From: Oceanospirillum sp047518265
GTDB taxonomy: Bacteria; Pseudomonadota; Gammaproteobacteria; Pseudomonadales; Halomonadaceae
Direction: 5' to 3'
Assembly (NCBI GenBank): GCA_047518265.1
Contig: JAKZRG010000006.1
Coordinates: forward strand, 177,848 to 241,847
Length of the DNA: 64,000 bases
Below, in pieces: positions 15,886 to 24,953 of the stretch; the first letter of the stretch is position 1, and every line of letters starts with the position of its first letter. The notes under the pieces were generated by a model. That model ran no database searches, had not been told where the DNA came from, and worked only from the letters and a program-made list of their open reading frames with translations. Position numbers and translations under genes: made by a program.

Positions 15886-17616
15886 TTAAACACTCTCCGC
15901 TGTTACGGCTTCTCTATTTTTTTGCTGAGTATGATTTTTAGCGTGTCCCTGTGCTGTTGAGCCCTGAGCCGTCGCTTGTGCTGCTTGAGCGGCGGTTAAA
16001 GAGACCACCGCTTCGGCAAAGTTTATCTGAGCAATATCTTCTGTTTTGATGGCTTTATAAATGGATAGTGCCATCAAAACTACCAGTACGGCAGCAGGTA
16101 GTGCCGCACATATGGTGGCGGTTTGTACTGTTTTTAAACCACCGGCCCAGAGTAATCCCGCAGCAATGGCACCGATTACTAAGCCCCAAGCCACACGGCT
16201 GGCTTGTGGTGGTTCTAAGCTCCCCCGAGAGGTCAACGTACAGAGCACCAGAGTGCCAGAGTCAGCTGAGGTAACAAAGTAGGTCACTAACAGAATGGTG
16301 GCTAATGCACTGAGGATATAACTAACGGTTGCACCAGAACGTTCTTCAATCACATCAAACAGCGTGAAGATGGCTTGGGTCGAATCGGCTTTTGTGGCTA
16401 GCAGAATTGCACCGCCTTTAAACTCTGCCGCTTCACCTGTGAGCTGTTGCTCTTCTACCTGAGTTTGATGAGCGGCTTTATCTTCCTGCTCATATTTTAG
16501 GGCGGAGCCACCAAAAGCGGAGATCCATAGGAAGGTGATCAGAGCGGGGACAATTAAAGCACCGACAATCAGTTCACGAATGGTACGACCACGAGAGATA
16601 CGGGCAATAAACATACCCACAAACGGTGCCCAGGTTAACCACCAAGCCCAATAGAAGGCAGTCCACCAGTTCTGCCACTGGGAGTCATTTTGTGCATCAC
16701 TCCATAGGCTTAAACCGATAATGTTTTGCGTGTAATCTGCCGTACCTTCTAACCAAGTGTGCAGAATATAGCGAGTTGGGCCAAATAGCATGACGCCTGC
16801 CAGTAATAAACCTGACAGTACCACGTTACCAATGGAGAGCAGACGAACCCCACGACCCACGCCGGACATTACCGACATAATAGCGATCAGGGAAATACCA
16901 AAGATCAGCACAATTTGGGTGCCAATACCCACTTCCACATTAAACAGTTTTTCGATACCAGTACTCATCTGCTCAACCCCTAAACCGAAGGAGGTTGCGA
17001 TACCAAATGCCGTAATGGAGACCACCATTATATCGATGACCTGACCGAACCAACCCTGCATACGCTCTTCACCAAACAGAGGTTCCAGAGTTGAGCGGAT
17101 GGTCAGTGGGCGTCCTTTACGGTAGGACATATAGGCAAGGCCCAGTGCTACCGTGATATACAGCGCCCAAGGGTGCAGTCCCCAATGAAAAAAGCTGATA
17201 CGCATGGAGGTTTCGGCCGATGCAGCACTCATTCCCGTGTCAGAAAAAGGGTTGCTCGCGTAGTGCCACATGGGCTCTGCCACAGACCAAAACAGCAGAC
17301 CGATACCCATACCAGCACTGAATAACATGGATAGCCAAGAGCCTAGGCTAAACTCTGGTGCTTCATCATCTTTGCCCAGTTTGATATTGCCAAAACGGCT
17401 TATCATCAGGTAACTGAGAAAAAGTAAAACACCTGTAGCCATGGCCAGATAGAACCATTTGAATCGATGCAGTATATCTCCCGATACTTCCGTGAACAGT
17501 GCGCCAGCTTTATCGGCTAAGACACCGCAGACAACCACAAATCCTATCACTAGGATTTTGGATATAAGGGTTAGGGTGGGATCTATTCCATGGAACAGAC
17601 CAGTATTTTTATTCAT
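15886..17616 (-). CDS. BCCT-family transporter (betaine/carnitine/choline or DMSP)
   Basis: A 576-residue inner-membrane symporter with about 12 membrane segments. The family signature is seen in GLLFWSVAEPMWHYASNPF and in AFYWAWWLTWAPFVGMFIAR with ISRGRTIRE. The tail (residues about 535-576) is Ala/Gln/Thr-rich and cytoplasmic. BCCT carriers import quaternary ammonium or sulfonium osmolytes. The nearby DddP gene makes a DddT-like DMSP carrier the best guess, but glycine betaine or carnitine remain possible. It lies about 390 bp after the DMT gene, so it probably has its own promoter. Confidence 0.9.
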   Translation of the reverse strand: MNKNTGLFHGIDPTLTLISKILVIGFVVVCGVLADKAGALFTEVSGDILHRFKWFYLAMATGVLLFLSYLMISRFGNIKLGKDDEAPEFSLGSWLSMLFSAGMGIGLLFWSVAEPMWHYASNPFSDTGMSAASAETSMRISFFHWGLHPWALYITVALGLAYMSYRKGRPLTIRSTLEPLFGEERMQGWFGQVIDIMVVSITAFGIATSFGLGVEQMSTGIEKLFNVEVGIGTQIVLIFGISLIAIMSVMSGVGRGVRLLSIGNVVLSGLLLAGVMLFGPTRYILHTWLEGTADYTQNIIGLSLWSDAQNDSQWQNWWTAFYWAWWLTWAPFVGMFIARISRGRTIRELIVGALIVPALITFLWISAFGGSALKYEQEDKAAHQTQVEEQQLTGEAAEFKGGAILLATKADSTQAIFTLFDVIEERSGATVSYILSALATILLVTYFVTSADSGTLVLCTLTSRGSLEPPQASRVAWGLVIGAIAAGLLWAGGLKTVQTATICAALPAAVLVVLMALSIYKAIKTEDIAQINFAEAVVSLTAAQAAQATAQGSTAQGHAKNHTQQKNREAVTAESV

Positions 17617-17919
17617 CTATCAGTATCCTTTTTATTATATCGATAGGATCTTGTGCATGATCTTATTATTCATCCAGCCAGTGGATGTTTTGTATTTATC
17701 AATGCTGACAAGTTATGAGACAGAGCTCGAATTGTGATGCTTTATGCAAAGACATAAGCGACACGGCAAGATGAATAATCTGAAAAACAATGATCTGCAT
17801 CAAACGACTTTTTGGCCGTCTATTAATGAGTATTTGTCATGGATACGGATAAATGGATACAGGGCTAGCCCATTTAATGGGCTAACGGTTTTTTGGGATT
17901 CTTGATTGAGAGATCGAGG

Positions 17920-17977
17920 TCTCCGAATTTCTCTGGCCACAGGCCAAAGAATATCGAAACAACTTTTTTGAGGTATC
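17920..17977. repeat. Dispersed palindromic repeat, copy 1
   Basis: TTCTCTGGCC-aca-GGCCAAAGAA (17929-17951) followed by GAATATCG and a T run. A related copy lies at 46543-46600. Both lie just past the 3' end of a DMT-transporter gene on the minus strand. The rest of the 391-bp gap (17617-18007) shows no gene. Confidence 0.5.
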
Positions 17978-18007
17978 TATAAACCCAAGGCTATCAATTC
18001 AGGGCTA

Positions 18008-18937
18008 TCAAGCCTGCTGGAGTTTGTTATGACTCCTTGATTGCGACCAAACCATCAGTAGAGCGGCACTGATCACCAAGGAAATACCCAACAGCCCTGT
18101 GGCTGTAATCGCTTCTTGTAGCAGTAACCAAGCCCACAGTATCGACGCGATGGGTTCTGTGGTGGAAAAGATAGCTACATCGAATTGTTTTTGTAAGATA
18201 CCAATACCCTTGATCAGCAGTAAAAAAGGGATCAGGGTGGAGATAACGCCCAAAGCCAGAACCATAAGCCAGCCCTGAGTTCCCGATGGCAGTTCGGCAT
18301 AACCTGCAAGGCAAGGGATAGAAAATACCAAGGCAGCACCAATTAATGTCCAGGCAGAACTCCCCAATGTATCTCCTGATGGCATCCAGCGGGGAGCTCC
18401 CACAATGTAGGAGGCATAAAAAAGTGCCGATCCTAAGCCAAAGAGAATACCGCTCCAGCTACCGGACAGGTCACCATCCAAGGTGCAGTAAATACCCGAT
18501 AATGCACCTAATAAAGCCAATATACGCAAAGCAGAGAGCTGTTCCTGTCGTCGTAACCAGCCCTGAATAAAGACCATCAACGGGAACAAACTGAAAAGCA
18601 TAACCGTAAGGCTGACACTCATCTGATGCAGGGCGGCGAAATAACACAAGGAGGCAAAGCCGTTCAGCACACCTAACCCCCCTGCCCCTAAACGAATACG
18701 TCGGGTTTGAGGCAGTAGTAAAAGCACAAATACGCTAGGCACCAGCATTCGCAACCAAACCAAACCCAGAGTGTTTGCGCCAGCGGCGTAAATCTCACGG
18801 GCGAAGATGGGTTGTAAGCTAAAGCCCAAGGCGGCTAAGACAATTAATCCGGCACCCAGAAGATAGCTTCGAGTGGTTGGTGCCATAACATCGGCCGGTG
18901 CTTTTATCGCGGACTTATTTGTAGAAAAATTGCTCAT
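18008..18937 (-). CDS. EamA/DMT-family transporter
   Basis: An inner-membrane permease of about 309 residues with ten predicted membrane segments in two EamA repeats (YLLGAGLIVLAALGFSLQPI near the start, then SGILFGLGSALFYASYIVGA). The frame is open back to 18973, but that would overlap the dddP gene. The ATG at 18937 (MSNFSTNKS) leaves an 11-bp gap and has TAGG upstream. It is translationally close to dddP, so it may export a DMSP breakdown product such as acrylate or import a related solute; this is inference from position. Confidence 0.85.
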   Translation of the reverse strand: MSNFSTNKSAIKAPADVMAPTTRSYLLGAGLIVLAALGFSLQPIFAREIYAAGANTLGLVWLRMLVPSVFVLLLLPQTRRIRLGAGGLGVLNGFASLCYFAALHQMSVSLTVMLFSLFPLMVFIQGWLRRQEQLSALRILALLGALSGIYCTLDGDLSGSWSGILFGLGSALFYASYIVGAPRWMPSGDTLGSSAWTLIGAALVFSIPCLAGYAELPSGTQGWLMVLALGVISTLIPFLLLIKGIGILQKQFDVAIFSTTEPIASILWAWLLLQEAITATGLLGISLVISAALLMVWSQSRSHNKLQQA

Positions 18938-18948
18938 AGGAACAAGGC

Positions 18949-20214
18949 CTAACGCAGCCAGTCCTCCTGCCATGGATAGGTTGAAAGCGGCGTACAGCCG
19001 TCCTTGGTGATCAAGACCTGTTGTTCAAGCTTGATGCCTTCTTTGCCGCCTTGTTCGCCGATATAACTTTCCACACAGACCACCATGTTCTCTTCAAAGT
19101 GGCCGTTATAACCGGCGCTTTTCCAGTCACTGCCCTGATGGGCTACGGCGGGGAATTCATCCGCTAATCCTATACCGTGTAAGACACAGCAATAACGATT
19201 GTGATGAAAAACGTCTGGAATAGGCCAGGCTTTTTCGCTGAACTCTTGATAGCTAAGGCCAGCTTTTAACAGACCCATATTAAACTGAACCTGTTCATGG
19301 GCGAGTTGATAAAGACGACGTTGTTCGGTACTAGGAGCGACATGTCCCACTGTCCAGGCACGGGATATATCGGCGCAATAACCATAAGGACCGATTAGAT
19401 CGGTATCAAAGGAGACAATTTCACCCTCTTGCATAATTCGGTTGCTGGCTTCCTGCATCCAAGGATTAGTGCGTGGGCCAGAGGCCAATAAACGGGTTTC
19501 AATCCACTCACCACCATTACGAATATTCTCGTAATGCAACCAAGCCCAAAGCTCATTCTCGGTCATGCCGGATCTAAGCTCGTCGTGCATACGCTGAATA
19601 CCTTGCTCGCAGACTTGTATTGTCCAACGCATCAGCTCCAGCTCTTCGGCGGATTTAATCTTACGGGCTTCCTCCATCAGGCTATGGCCCTCAACAAGCG
19701 TAATATCCTGAGCCAGTAGCAGCTCTAAGCCCTCTAAATCGGCTTTATCCACGGCTAGCCTAGGCTTATCTCCGGCGTATTGGCGCAATACATCTGCGAT
19801 CTCGTTGGCCCATTGATTAGCCTTTTCACTGATACGGGAACCGGCGCCAAAATAGCTCCAATTCACGGCGGTACGGACCTCATCCACCAGATTGTTATCC
19901 CCTAGCAGATGCTCACAGTTATGGAACTCCCAGAGGATTACCGGGCCTTCGGCAAAGACCAGTACGTAGCGGGCAAAATTATGCAGCGTCCAAACCTGCA
20001 TATTGGAGCTGTCCGTGGCATAGCGAATATTCACAGGATCGTAGAGCAGGATGGCGCTGCAATCCTGCTCTATCAGCTGTTGTTGCACCCTTTGCAATCG
20101 ATAACTACGAGCCGCGTGATGACTGCTTGTTGAAACCGGATTAGTCAGTGGTTTATTGGCCGCTTCTTGATTGTTATAGCGGGTGGTGTGTTCCGGCAGT
20201 AAGGGCTTGTTCAT
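18949..20214 (-). CDS. dddP: DMSP lyase DddP (M24 peptidase fold)
   Basis: A 421-residue protein of the M24 metallopeptidase superfamily, closely resembling DddP, which cleaves dimethylsulfoniopropionate to acrylate and DMS. Metal ligands in the DddP pattern are all present: Asp270 and Asp272 (SFDTDLIG), Asp282 (ADISR), His346, Glu382 and Glu397. The proposed catalytic Asp (352, in HGIGLADEF), Tyr341 and Trp75 (NMQVW) are also there, at a nearly constant offset of 24-25 from the published DddP numbering for the ligands. ENIRNGGEWIETRLLASGPR is a strong family block. The N-terminal 30 residues are unusual and may not be conserved. It is followed closely by a DMT transporter gene. A related M24 enzyme of other function cannot be fully excluded. 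Confidence 0.85.
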   Translation of the reverse strand: MNKPLLPEHTTRYNNQEAANKPLTNPVSTSSHHAARSYRLQRVQQQLIEQDCSAILLYDPVNIRYATDSSNMQVWTLHNFARYVLVFAEGPVILWEFHNCEHLLGDNNLVDEVRTAVNWSYFGAGSRISEKANQWANEIADVLRQYAGDKPRLAVDKADLEGLELLLAQDITLVEGHSLMEEARKIKSAEELELMRWTIQVCEQGIQRMHDELRSGMTENELWAWLHYENIRNGGEWIETRLLASGPRTNPWMQEASNRIMQEGEIVSFDTDLIGPYGYCADISRAWTVGHVAPSTEQRRLYQLAHEQVQFNMGLLKAGLSYQEFSEKAWPIPDVFHHNRYCCVLHGIGLADEFPAVAHQGSDWKSAGYNGHFEENMVVCVESYIGEQGGKEGIKLEQQVLITKDGCTPLSTYPWQEDWLR

Positions 20215-20338
20215 AGGTTGGTCTCAATTTTCTTTCTTGTTTTTTATGTCATTGAAGAAATGTCGCTAGAGAGGTGTCACTAGAGAAATCAACGAGCAGA
20301 AAATAGAGCCAGTACGGATCTGTTGTAAAACGAGCAAT

Positions 20339-20356
20339 CCTCATGAGCTTATGAGG
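20339..20356. other. Small palindrome in the dddP-Rieske intergenic region
   Basis: CCTCAT-gagctt-ATGAGG followed by TTTTA. It lies upstream of the divergent dddP and Rieske genes. It could be an operator or a weak terminator. Confidence 0.35.
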
Positions 20357-20548
20357 TTTTATCAGGCAGGTTTTCTTATGAGCCTATGACGATGACTTAG
20401 GCAAAATGTCTCTGAGACTAATCCATGAGCTTTACTCATGACCTAGCGGCTGAAAAATCGTTTTTTTGAAATTCTTCTCCTCAGTAATATCGGTTGCAAA
20501 TAGAGCCTGCAGTGCAAGTGCTATTGAGAGCAAATATTTAAGCATGTC

Positions 20549-20609
20549 ATTAAAACGCGTTATTAAAACACGCTATTAAAACGCGCCATTAAAACGCGCC
20601 ATTAAAACA
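20549..20609. repeat. 13-bp tandem repeat in the Rieske gene leader
   Basis: Four full 13-bp units (ATTAAAACGCGCC and close variants) plus a partial fifth. The last unit ends 46 bp before the Rieske start codon. Units 3 and 4 are identical, so slippage is likely. The rest of the 440-bp gap from dddP shows only the palindrome at 20339. Confidence 0.75.
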
Positions 20610-20654
20610 AGAATAGTGACTCATCAACGGATGAGCAGAAGTGGAGAGTTTCCA

Positions 20655-21848
20655 ATGAGTGAGAAAACCAAACTACAGCAGATCCCTACCGAAACCCTAG
20701 ACGCAGTACGTCAGGATATTGCCGAAGCTAAGGGTATGCCGAATGCGGTTTATGATGATCCCGCCCTGTTCGAATATGAGCGTGACAATGTATTAGGGAA
20801 GACTTGGGCTGGTTTGGCATTTGCCAGTGAACTGCCAAAAAATGGTTTTGCTAAGCCTGTTGATTTTATGGGTTTACCGTTGGCGATGATGCGTAATCGT
20901 GACGGTGAAATTAAGGTGTTTCATAACATCTGTAGTCACCGTGGCATGATAATGCTGCGCGAGGAAACAGAAGTTGAAGGTATGGTGCGCTGCCCTTACC
21001 ACTCATGGACTTATGACCTGAACGGTAACCTAAAAGGTACCCCTCATATTGGTGGTGTGGGTAAACACACCGCTGAAGGTTTTGTTTGTGAAAAGCATGG
21101 CCTGAAAGAAGTCAGTGTTTCCACCTGGATGGGCATTATCTTTATTAATCTATCCGGTGATGCAGAACCCTTTGATGGCTTTATCGCACCTCTGGTTAAT
21201 CGTTGGGAAGAGTTCACCGGTAAAGGCGGTTTTGAGAAGGTCTTTGTTGCACCAACGGGTTCCAATATGGAGCTGACGGTTGAAGCCAACTGGAAACTGG
21301 CGGTAGAAAACTACTGTGAAGCCTACCACCTGCCTTGGGTTCACCCGAGCCTGAATACTTATTCGCCTCTGGATCAGCACTATAATCTGGTTATTAACGA
21401 CGATATGTCCGGTCAGGGTAGCTATACCTATAACCTGTCTGATGTTGCGGGCACCAGCCTGCCTCAGTTTGAAGATTGGCCACAGGATAAGATTCGTCAG
21501 GCAGAGTATATCTCCCTGTATCCCAACGTACTGTTAGGTGTTCAGGCGGATCATGCCTTTGCCATCATCCTGCAACCGCAAGCCAATAACCGTACCTTAG
21601 AAAAACTGCAGCTATCTTATGTGGGGCCTACGTCAGGTGGCGACCAATATGCGGCTTGTCGTTCAGCGGTACTGGAAAGCTGGAAAGTGGTATTTGGAGA
21701 AGACGTCTTTGCCGTTGAAGGTATGCAAGACGGTCGTAAATCACCAGCCTTTACCGGCGGTGTCTTCTCGCCTGTATTAGATGGCCCAACCCATCACTTT
21801 CATATGTGGACGGCTAACCAATACGCAAAGGCACAGCAAGAGGCTTAA
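20655..21848 (+). CDS. Rieske non-heme iron oxygenase, large subunit
   Basis: An oxygenase of about 397 residues. The Rieske cluster is bound by NICSHRG near residues 94-100 and CPYHSW near 115-120. The mononuclear iron site is in VENYCEAYHLPWVHPSL, with the acidic ligand probably in FGEDVFAVEG near the C-terminus. Family members hydroxylate or N-demethylate substrates, including quaternary amines. The frame opens at 20616, but the ATG at 20655 has GGAGAG 9 nt upstream and a family-like start. A terminator follows, then an aldehyde dehydrogenase and a rubredoxin reductase fusion that could supply electrons. The substrate is unknown. Confidence 0.88.
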   Translation: MSEKTKLQQIPTETLDAVRQDIAEAKGMPNAVYDDPALFEYERDNVLGKTWAGLAFASELPKNGFAKPVDFMGLPLAMMRNRDGEIKVFHNICSHRGMIMLREETEVEGMVRCPYHSWTYDLNGNLKGTPHIGGVGKHTAEGFVCEKHGLKEVSVSTWMGIIFINLSGDAEPFDGFIAPLVNRWEEFTGKGGFEKVFVAPTGSNMELTVEANWKLAVENYCEAYHLPWVHPSLNTYSPLDQHYNLVINDDMSGQGSYTYNLSDVAGTSLPQFEDWPQDKIRQAEYISLYPNVLLGVQADHAFAIILQPQANNRTLEKLQLSYVGPTSGGDQYAACRSAVLESWKVVFGEDVFAVEGMQDGRKSPAFTGGVFSPVLDGPTHHFHMWTANQYAKAQQEA

Positions 21849-21900
21849 GTCTGATATAGACAAGCAAGACATTTGAATTAGATCTTTGGATGTACTGGAT

Positions 21901-21940
21901 CGGTTACGGGCTTTCTTAAAGGAAAGCTTGTAACCGTTTT
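21901..21940 (+). terminator. Intrinsic terminator after the Rieske gene
   Basis: CGGTTAC / GTAACCG outer arms and GCTTTC / GAAAGC inner arms form a long stem followed by TTTT. It separates the oxygenase gene from the aldehyde dehydrogenase gene, which may allow different expression levels. Confidence 0.85.
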
Positions 21941-22055
21941 AACCGAATAAATACTGCTCTTAAAACAGCAACGGGTTACTGCAGATTGACGCCCGTTAGA
22001 ACACTATAAAATTGATAATTCTTATAAATTTGATAATAACAATGAGAACACCACT

Positions 22056-23492
22056 ATGACGCAAACAAATCACTGGCTAAATTTCATCGGCGGTCAATGG
22101 GTTGATTCGGCTACAGCTATCTCAGTGGATGACCCTGCTACAGGAAAGATTTTTGCGACTATTGCCAATGCAGATGCATCGGCGGTAGATCAGGCCGTTA
22201 AGGCGGCCAGAGCCTGCGTGGACTCTGGTGTGTTATTTGATTGTCGCCCAGTAGAGCGCGCCGCTTTAATGCAGCGTATCGCCGTTGAAATTCGTGCTAT
22301 CTCAGATGAAGCGTCTCCTTTGTTGGCACAGGAAAACGGTAAAGCATTGGCCGAAGCGGAAGAAGAGTTTCTGATGGCAGCCAAGTACTTTGAATATTAC
22401 GCCGGTATGGCGGATAAGATCGAAGGCACCTCTATTCCTCTGGGTAAGGATTATGTTGATTTTACGGTTTATGAGCCTGTGGGTATCTCGGCCCAAATCG
22501 TCCCTTGGAATTTCCCTGTGGATATTTGTGCCCGCTCTTTAGCTCCGGCTTTGGCTGCCGGTAATGCGGTAGTGGTTAAATCCCCTGAAATTTCGCCTTT
22601 GGCTATGACTTGGTTAGCAACCGCCTGTGTCCGTGCCGGTTTGCCCGAAGGCGCTCTGAGTGTCTTGTGTGGTTACGGTCATGAGGCGGGTGCGGCATTG
22701 GTGGCCCACGAGGATATTGATCAGATTGTTTTCACCGGTTCTGTGGCTACAGGACAATCGATTTTACGTACCGCAGCGGAACGGGCCATTCCTAGTGTGA
22801 TGGAGCTGGGCGGTAAGTCTGCCGCCGTTGCCTTCTCTGATGCGGATATGGATCAGCTATTAAGCAGTGTCCGTTGGGGCATTTATTACAATGCCGGACA
22901 GGTGTGCTCTGCTATGTCCCGCTTGTTGGTGCAGAGAGATATCTACAACGAAGTGGTTGAGAAAGTGACCGAACTTGCCCAAAGCCTAAAGCTGGGTGCC
23001 GGTTCCGAAGGGGCTGAGTTAACCCCAGTGGCATCTCGTCGTCAACAGCAGCAAGTTTTGTCTATGTGTGATCAAGCGGTTGCACAGGGTGCCCGCCTGT
23101 TAACCGGCGGTAAAGCCCCTGAGCGTGACGGTTACTTTGTTGAAGCCACGGTTTTTGCCGATGTTACCCCTGAAATGAGTCTCTTCCGTAATGAAGTCTT
23201 TGGCCCAGTAATCGCCATTACCCCTTTTGATACAGAGGAAGAAGCTTGGGCCTTAGCCAATGGTACCGACTTTGGCTTGGTATCCGGTGTCTTTACCCAT
23301 GATTTGACCCGCACCATGCGAGCCACTCGTGCCCTAAAATCCGGTCAGGTCTTTGTGAATGAATGGTATGCCGGTGGTGTAGAGACGCCATTTGGTGGAC
23401 TGAAACTGTCTGGTTTTGGTCGTGAAAAAGGTCAGGAAGCCCTGTACAGCTACGTCAATACGAAGAATATCGCTATTCGTATCAGCAAATAA
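22056..23492 (+). CDS. Aldehyde dehydrogenase, betaine-aldehyde-like
   Basis: A 478-residue NAD(P)-dependent aldehyde dehydrogenase. The catalytic Cys is in YNAGQVCSAMSR and the Glu in SVMELGGKSAAVAF; VPWNFPVDICARSLAPALAA binds the cofactor. The closest functional groups are betaine aldehyde / semialdehyde dehydrogenases. It is 12 bp before the rubredoxin reductase gene and thus in an operon with it and the amine oxidase. It would oxidise an aldehyde arising from the oxygenase or oxidase step. Confidence 0.87.
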   Translation: MTQTNHWLNFIGGQWVDSATAISVDDPATGKIFATIANADASAVDQAVKAARACVDSGVLFDCRPVERAALMQRIAVEIRAISDEASPLLAQENGKALAEAEEEFLMAAKYFEYYAGMADKIEGTSIPLGKDYVDFTVYEPVGISAQIVPWNFPVDICARSLAPALAAGNAVVVKSPEISPLAMTWLATACVRAGLPEGALSVLCGYGHEAGAALVAHEDIDQIVFTGSVATGQSILRTAAERAIPSVMELGGKSAAVAFSDADMDQLLSSVRWGIYYNAGQVCSAMSRLLVQRDIYNEVVEKVTELAQSLKLGAGSEGAELTPVASRRQQQQVLSMCDQAVAQGARLLTGGKAPERDGYFVEATVFADVTPEMSLFRNEVFGPVIAITPFDTEEEAWALANGTDFGLVSGVFTHDLTRTMRATRALKSGQVFVNEWYAGGVETPFGGLKLSGFGREKGQEALYSYVNTKNIAIRISK

Positions 23493-23504
23493 TCGGGGGG
23501 ATTA

Positions 23505-24953
23505 ATGATGGCTAATCAAACAAAAAAATGGCTCTGCATTATTTGCGGTCTGATTTACGACGAAGCAAAAGGCTGGCCCTCCGACGGTATTGTGGCAGGC
23601 ACGCACTGGGACGATGTGCCCGATGACTGGCTTTGCCCGGATTGCGGTGTGGGAAAAAGTGATTTTGAGATGATCGAGATTACCGCATCCGCAGTGGCAG
23701 AAGCGCCTGAACATGTGACTATCGACAGTAAAGAAGATCCACTGGTGATTATTGGTAGTGGTTTTGCCGGTTATAACCTCGCTGAGGCCCTGCGTCAGCG
23801 TGCACCAGAGAAAAATATCATTGTTTTAACCGCCGATGATGGCGCTAATTACTCTAAACCGGCTCTGTCCAATGCCTTTGCCAAAAATAAAACGGCGGAT
23901 GATCTGATTTCAGAAACGGTGCTGGATATTGAGCAACGTTTAAATATCCGTATTTACGCTCGTTGCAAAGTACTTGCTATCGATACAGAACAGCAGTCTC
24001 TGCAAACAGATTTTGGGCCATTGCGTTATAGCAAATTGGTATTCGCCACGGGGGCCGCACCGGTTCGTTTATCCTTTGAAGGTGATGGGGCTGGAGATGT
24101 TCTGAGCGTCAATGATCTGGAGGACTATCGTCGTTTTCGTCAGCGTCTGCAGCCGGGACAGCATGTGACCATTATTGGTAATGGTTTGATCGGTTGTGAG
24201 TTTGCTAATGATCTGGCCGATAGTGGTTATCCCGTCAGTGTCGTGGGTTTAACCGGCTGGGCCATGGATCGTTTATTACCTCAGCAGATCGGTGAGCAAC
24301 TGCAAAATAACCTGTCTGATAAAGGCGTACAGTGGCAGTTAAATAATACCGTTCAGCGTATTGATCGTATCGCTTCGGATAGCTCTCAAGATAGCTCTAA
24401 AGACGGTACTCAAGATGGCGCTAATAATAGCTACCGTATCACTCTGGCGGATGGTCAGCAGTTTGATACGGGTCTGGTGTTATCCGCTGTCGGTCTGGCA
24501 CCTCGTACAGAGTTAGCCAAGGCTGCAGGTATTAACTGCAATCGCGGCATTGTGATTAATGGTGGTTTGCGTACCAGTGCGCCTCATGTTTTTGCTTTAG
24601 GTGATTGCGCTGAAATCAATGGTCAACTGCTGCCTTATATTGCCCCTATCAATATCGGGCTTAGAGCCTTGGCCGATTGTATGTTGGGAAGACCTACCAT
24701 GGCGCAATACCCATTGATGCCTGTGATGGTAAAAACACCGGCACTGCCTTTAACCTTACTCACGGCTGCTCCTGATATTGAGGGCCAATGGCATGTAGAA
24801 CAAACTAAATCAGGACTGCGTGGTTTGTTTGTCGATACAGAAGATCAGATCCGTGGCTTTGCTTTAGCCGGAGATCTAACCTCAGAACGCCAGCATTGGC
24901 TGGATGAAATTAAGCAAGGTCAAAGTTATTCCCAACTTAAGGAAGTCGTATGA
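23505..24953 (+). CDS. Rubredoxin fused to NAD(P)H-dependent FAD reductase
   Basis: A 482-residue fusion. Residues 1-60 are a rubredoxin with CIICG near residue 11 and CPDCG near residue 44, the four Cys that bind iron. From residue 78 comes a two-dinucleotide-fold flavoprotein: IIGSGFAGYNLAEAL (FAD), VTIIGNGLIGCEFANDL (NAD), and VFALGDCAEI near 365 (FAD). It matches rubredoxin reductases, which usually are separate from their rubredoxin. A low-complexity insert (DSSQDSSKDGTQDGANNS, about 290-308) interrupts the NAD-domain region. Two ATGs at 23505 and 23508 are both possible. It probably passes electrons to the Rieske oxygenase at 20655 (inference). Confidence 0.88.
   Translation: MMANQTKKWLCIICGLIYDEAKGWPSDGIVAGTHWDDVPDDWLCPDCGVGKSDFEMIEITASAVAEAPEHVTIDSKEDPLVIIGSGFAGYNLAEALRQRAPEKNIIVLTADDGANYSKPALSNAFAKNKTADDLISETVLDIEQRLNIRIYARCKVLAIDTEQQSLQTDFGPLRYSKLVFATGAAPVRLSFEGDGAGDVLSVNDLEDYRRFRQRLQPGQHVTIIGNGLIGCEFANDLADSGYPVSVVGLTGWAMDRLLPQQIGEQLQNNLSDKGVQWQLNNTVQRIDRIASDSSQDSSKDGTQDGANNSYRITLADGQQFDTGLVLSAVGLAPRTELAKAAGINCNRGIVINGGLRTSAPHVFALGDCAEINGQLLPYIAPINIGLRALADCMLGRPTMAQYPLMPVMVKTPALPLTLLTAAPDIEGQWHVEQTKSGLRGLFVDTEDQIRGFALAGDLTSERQHWLDEIKQGQSYSQLKEVV

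Noticed and set aside
20549..20609. CRISPR-like array
   Set aside because: The 13-bp units are directly adjacent with no spacers, so this is a simple tandem repeat.
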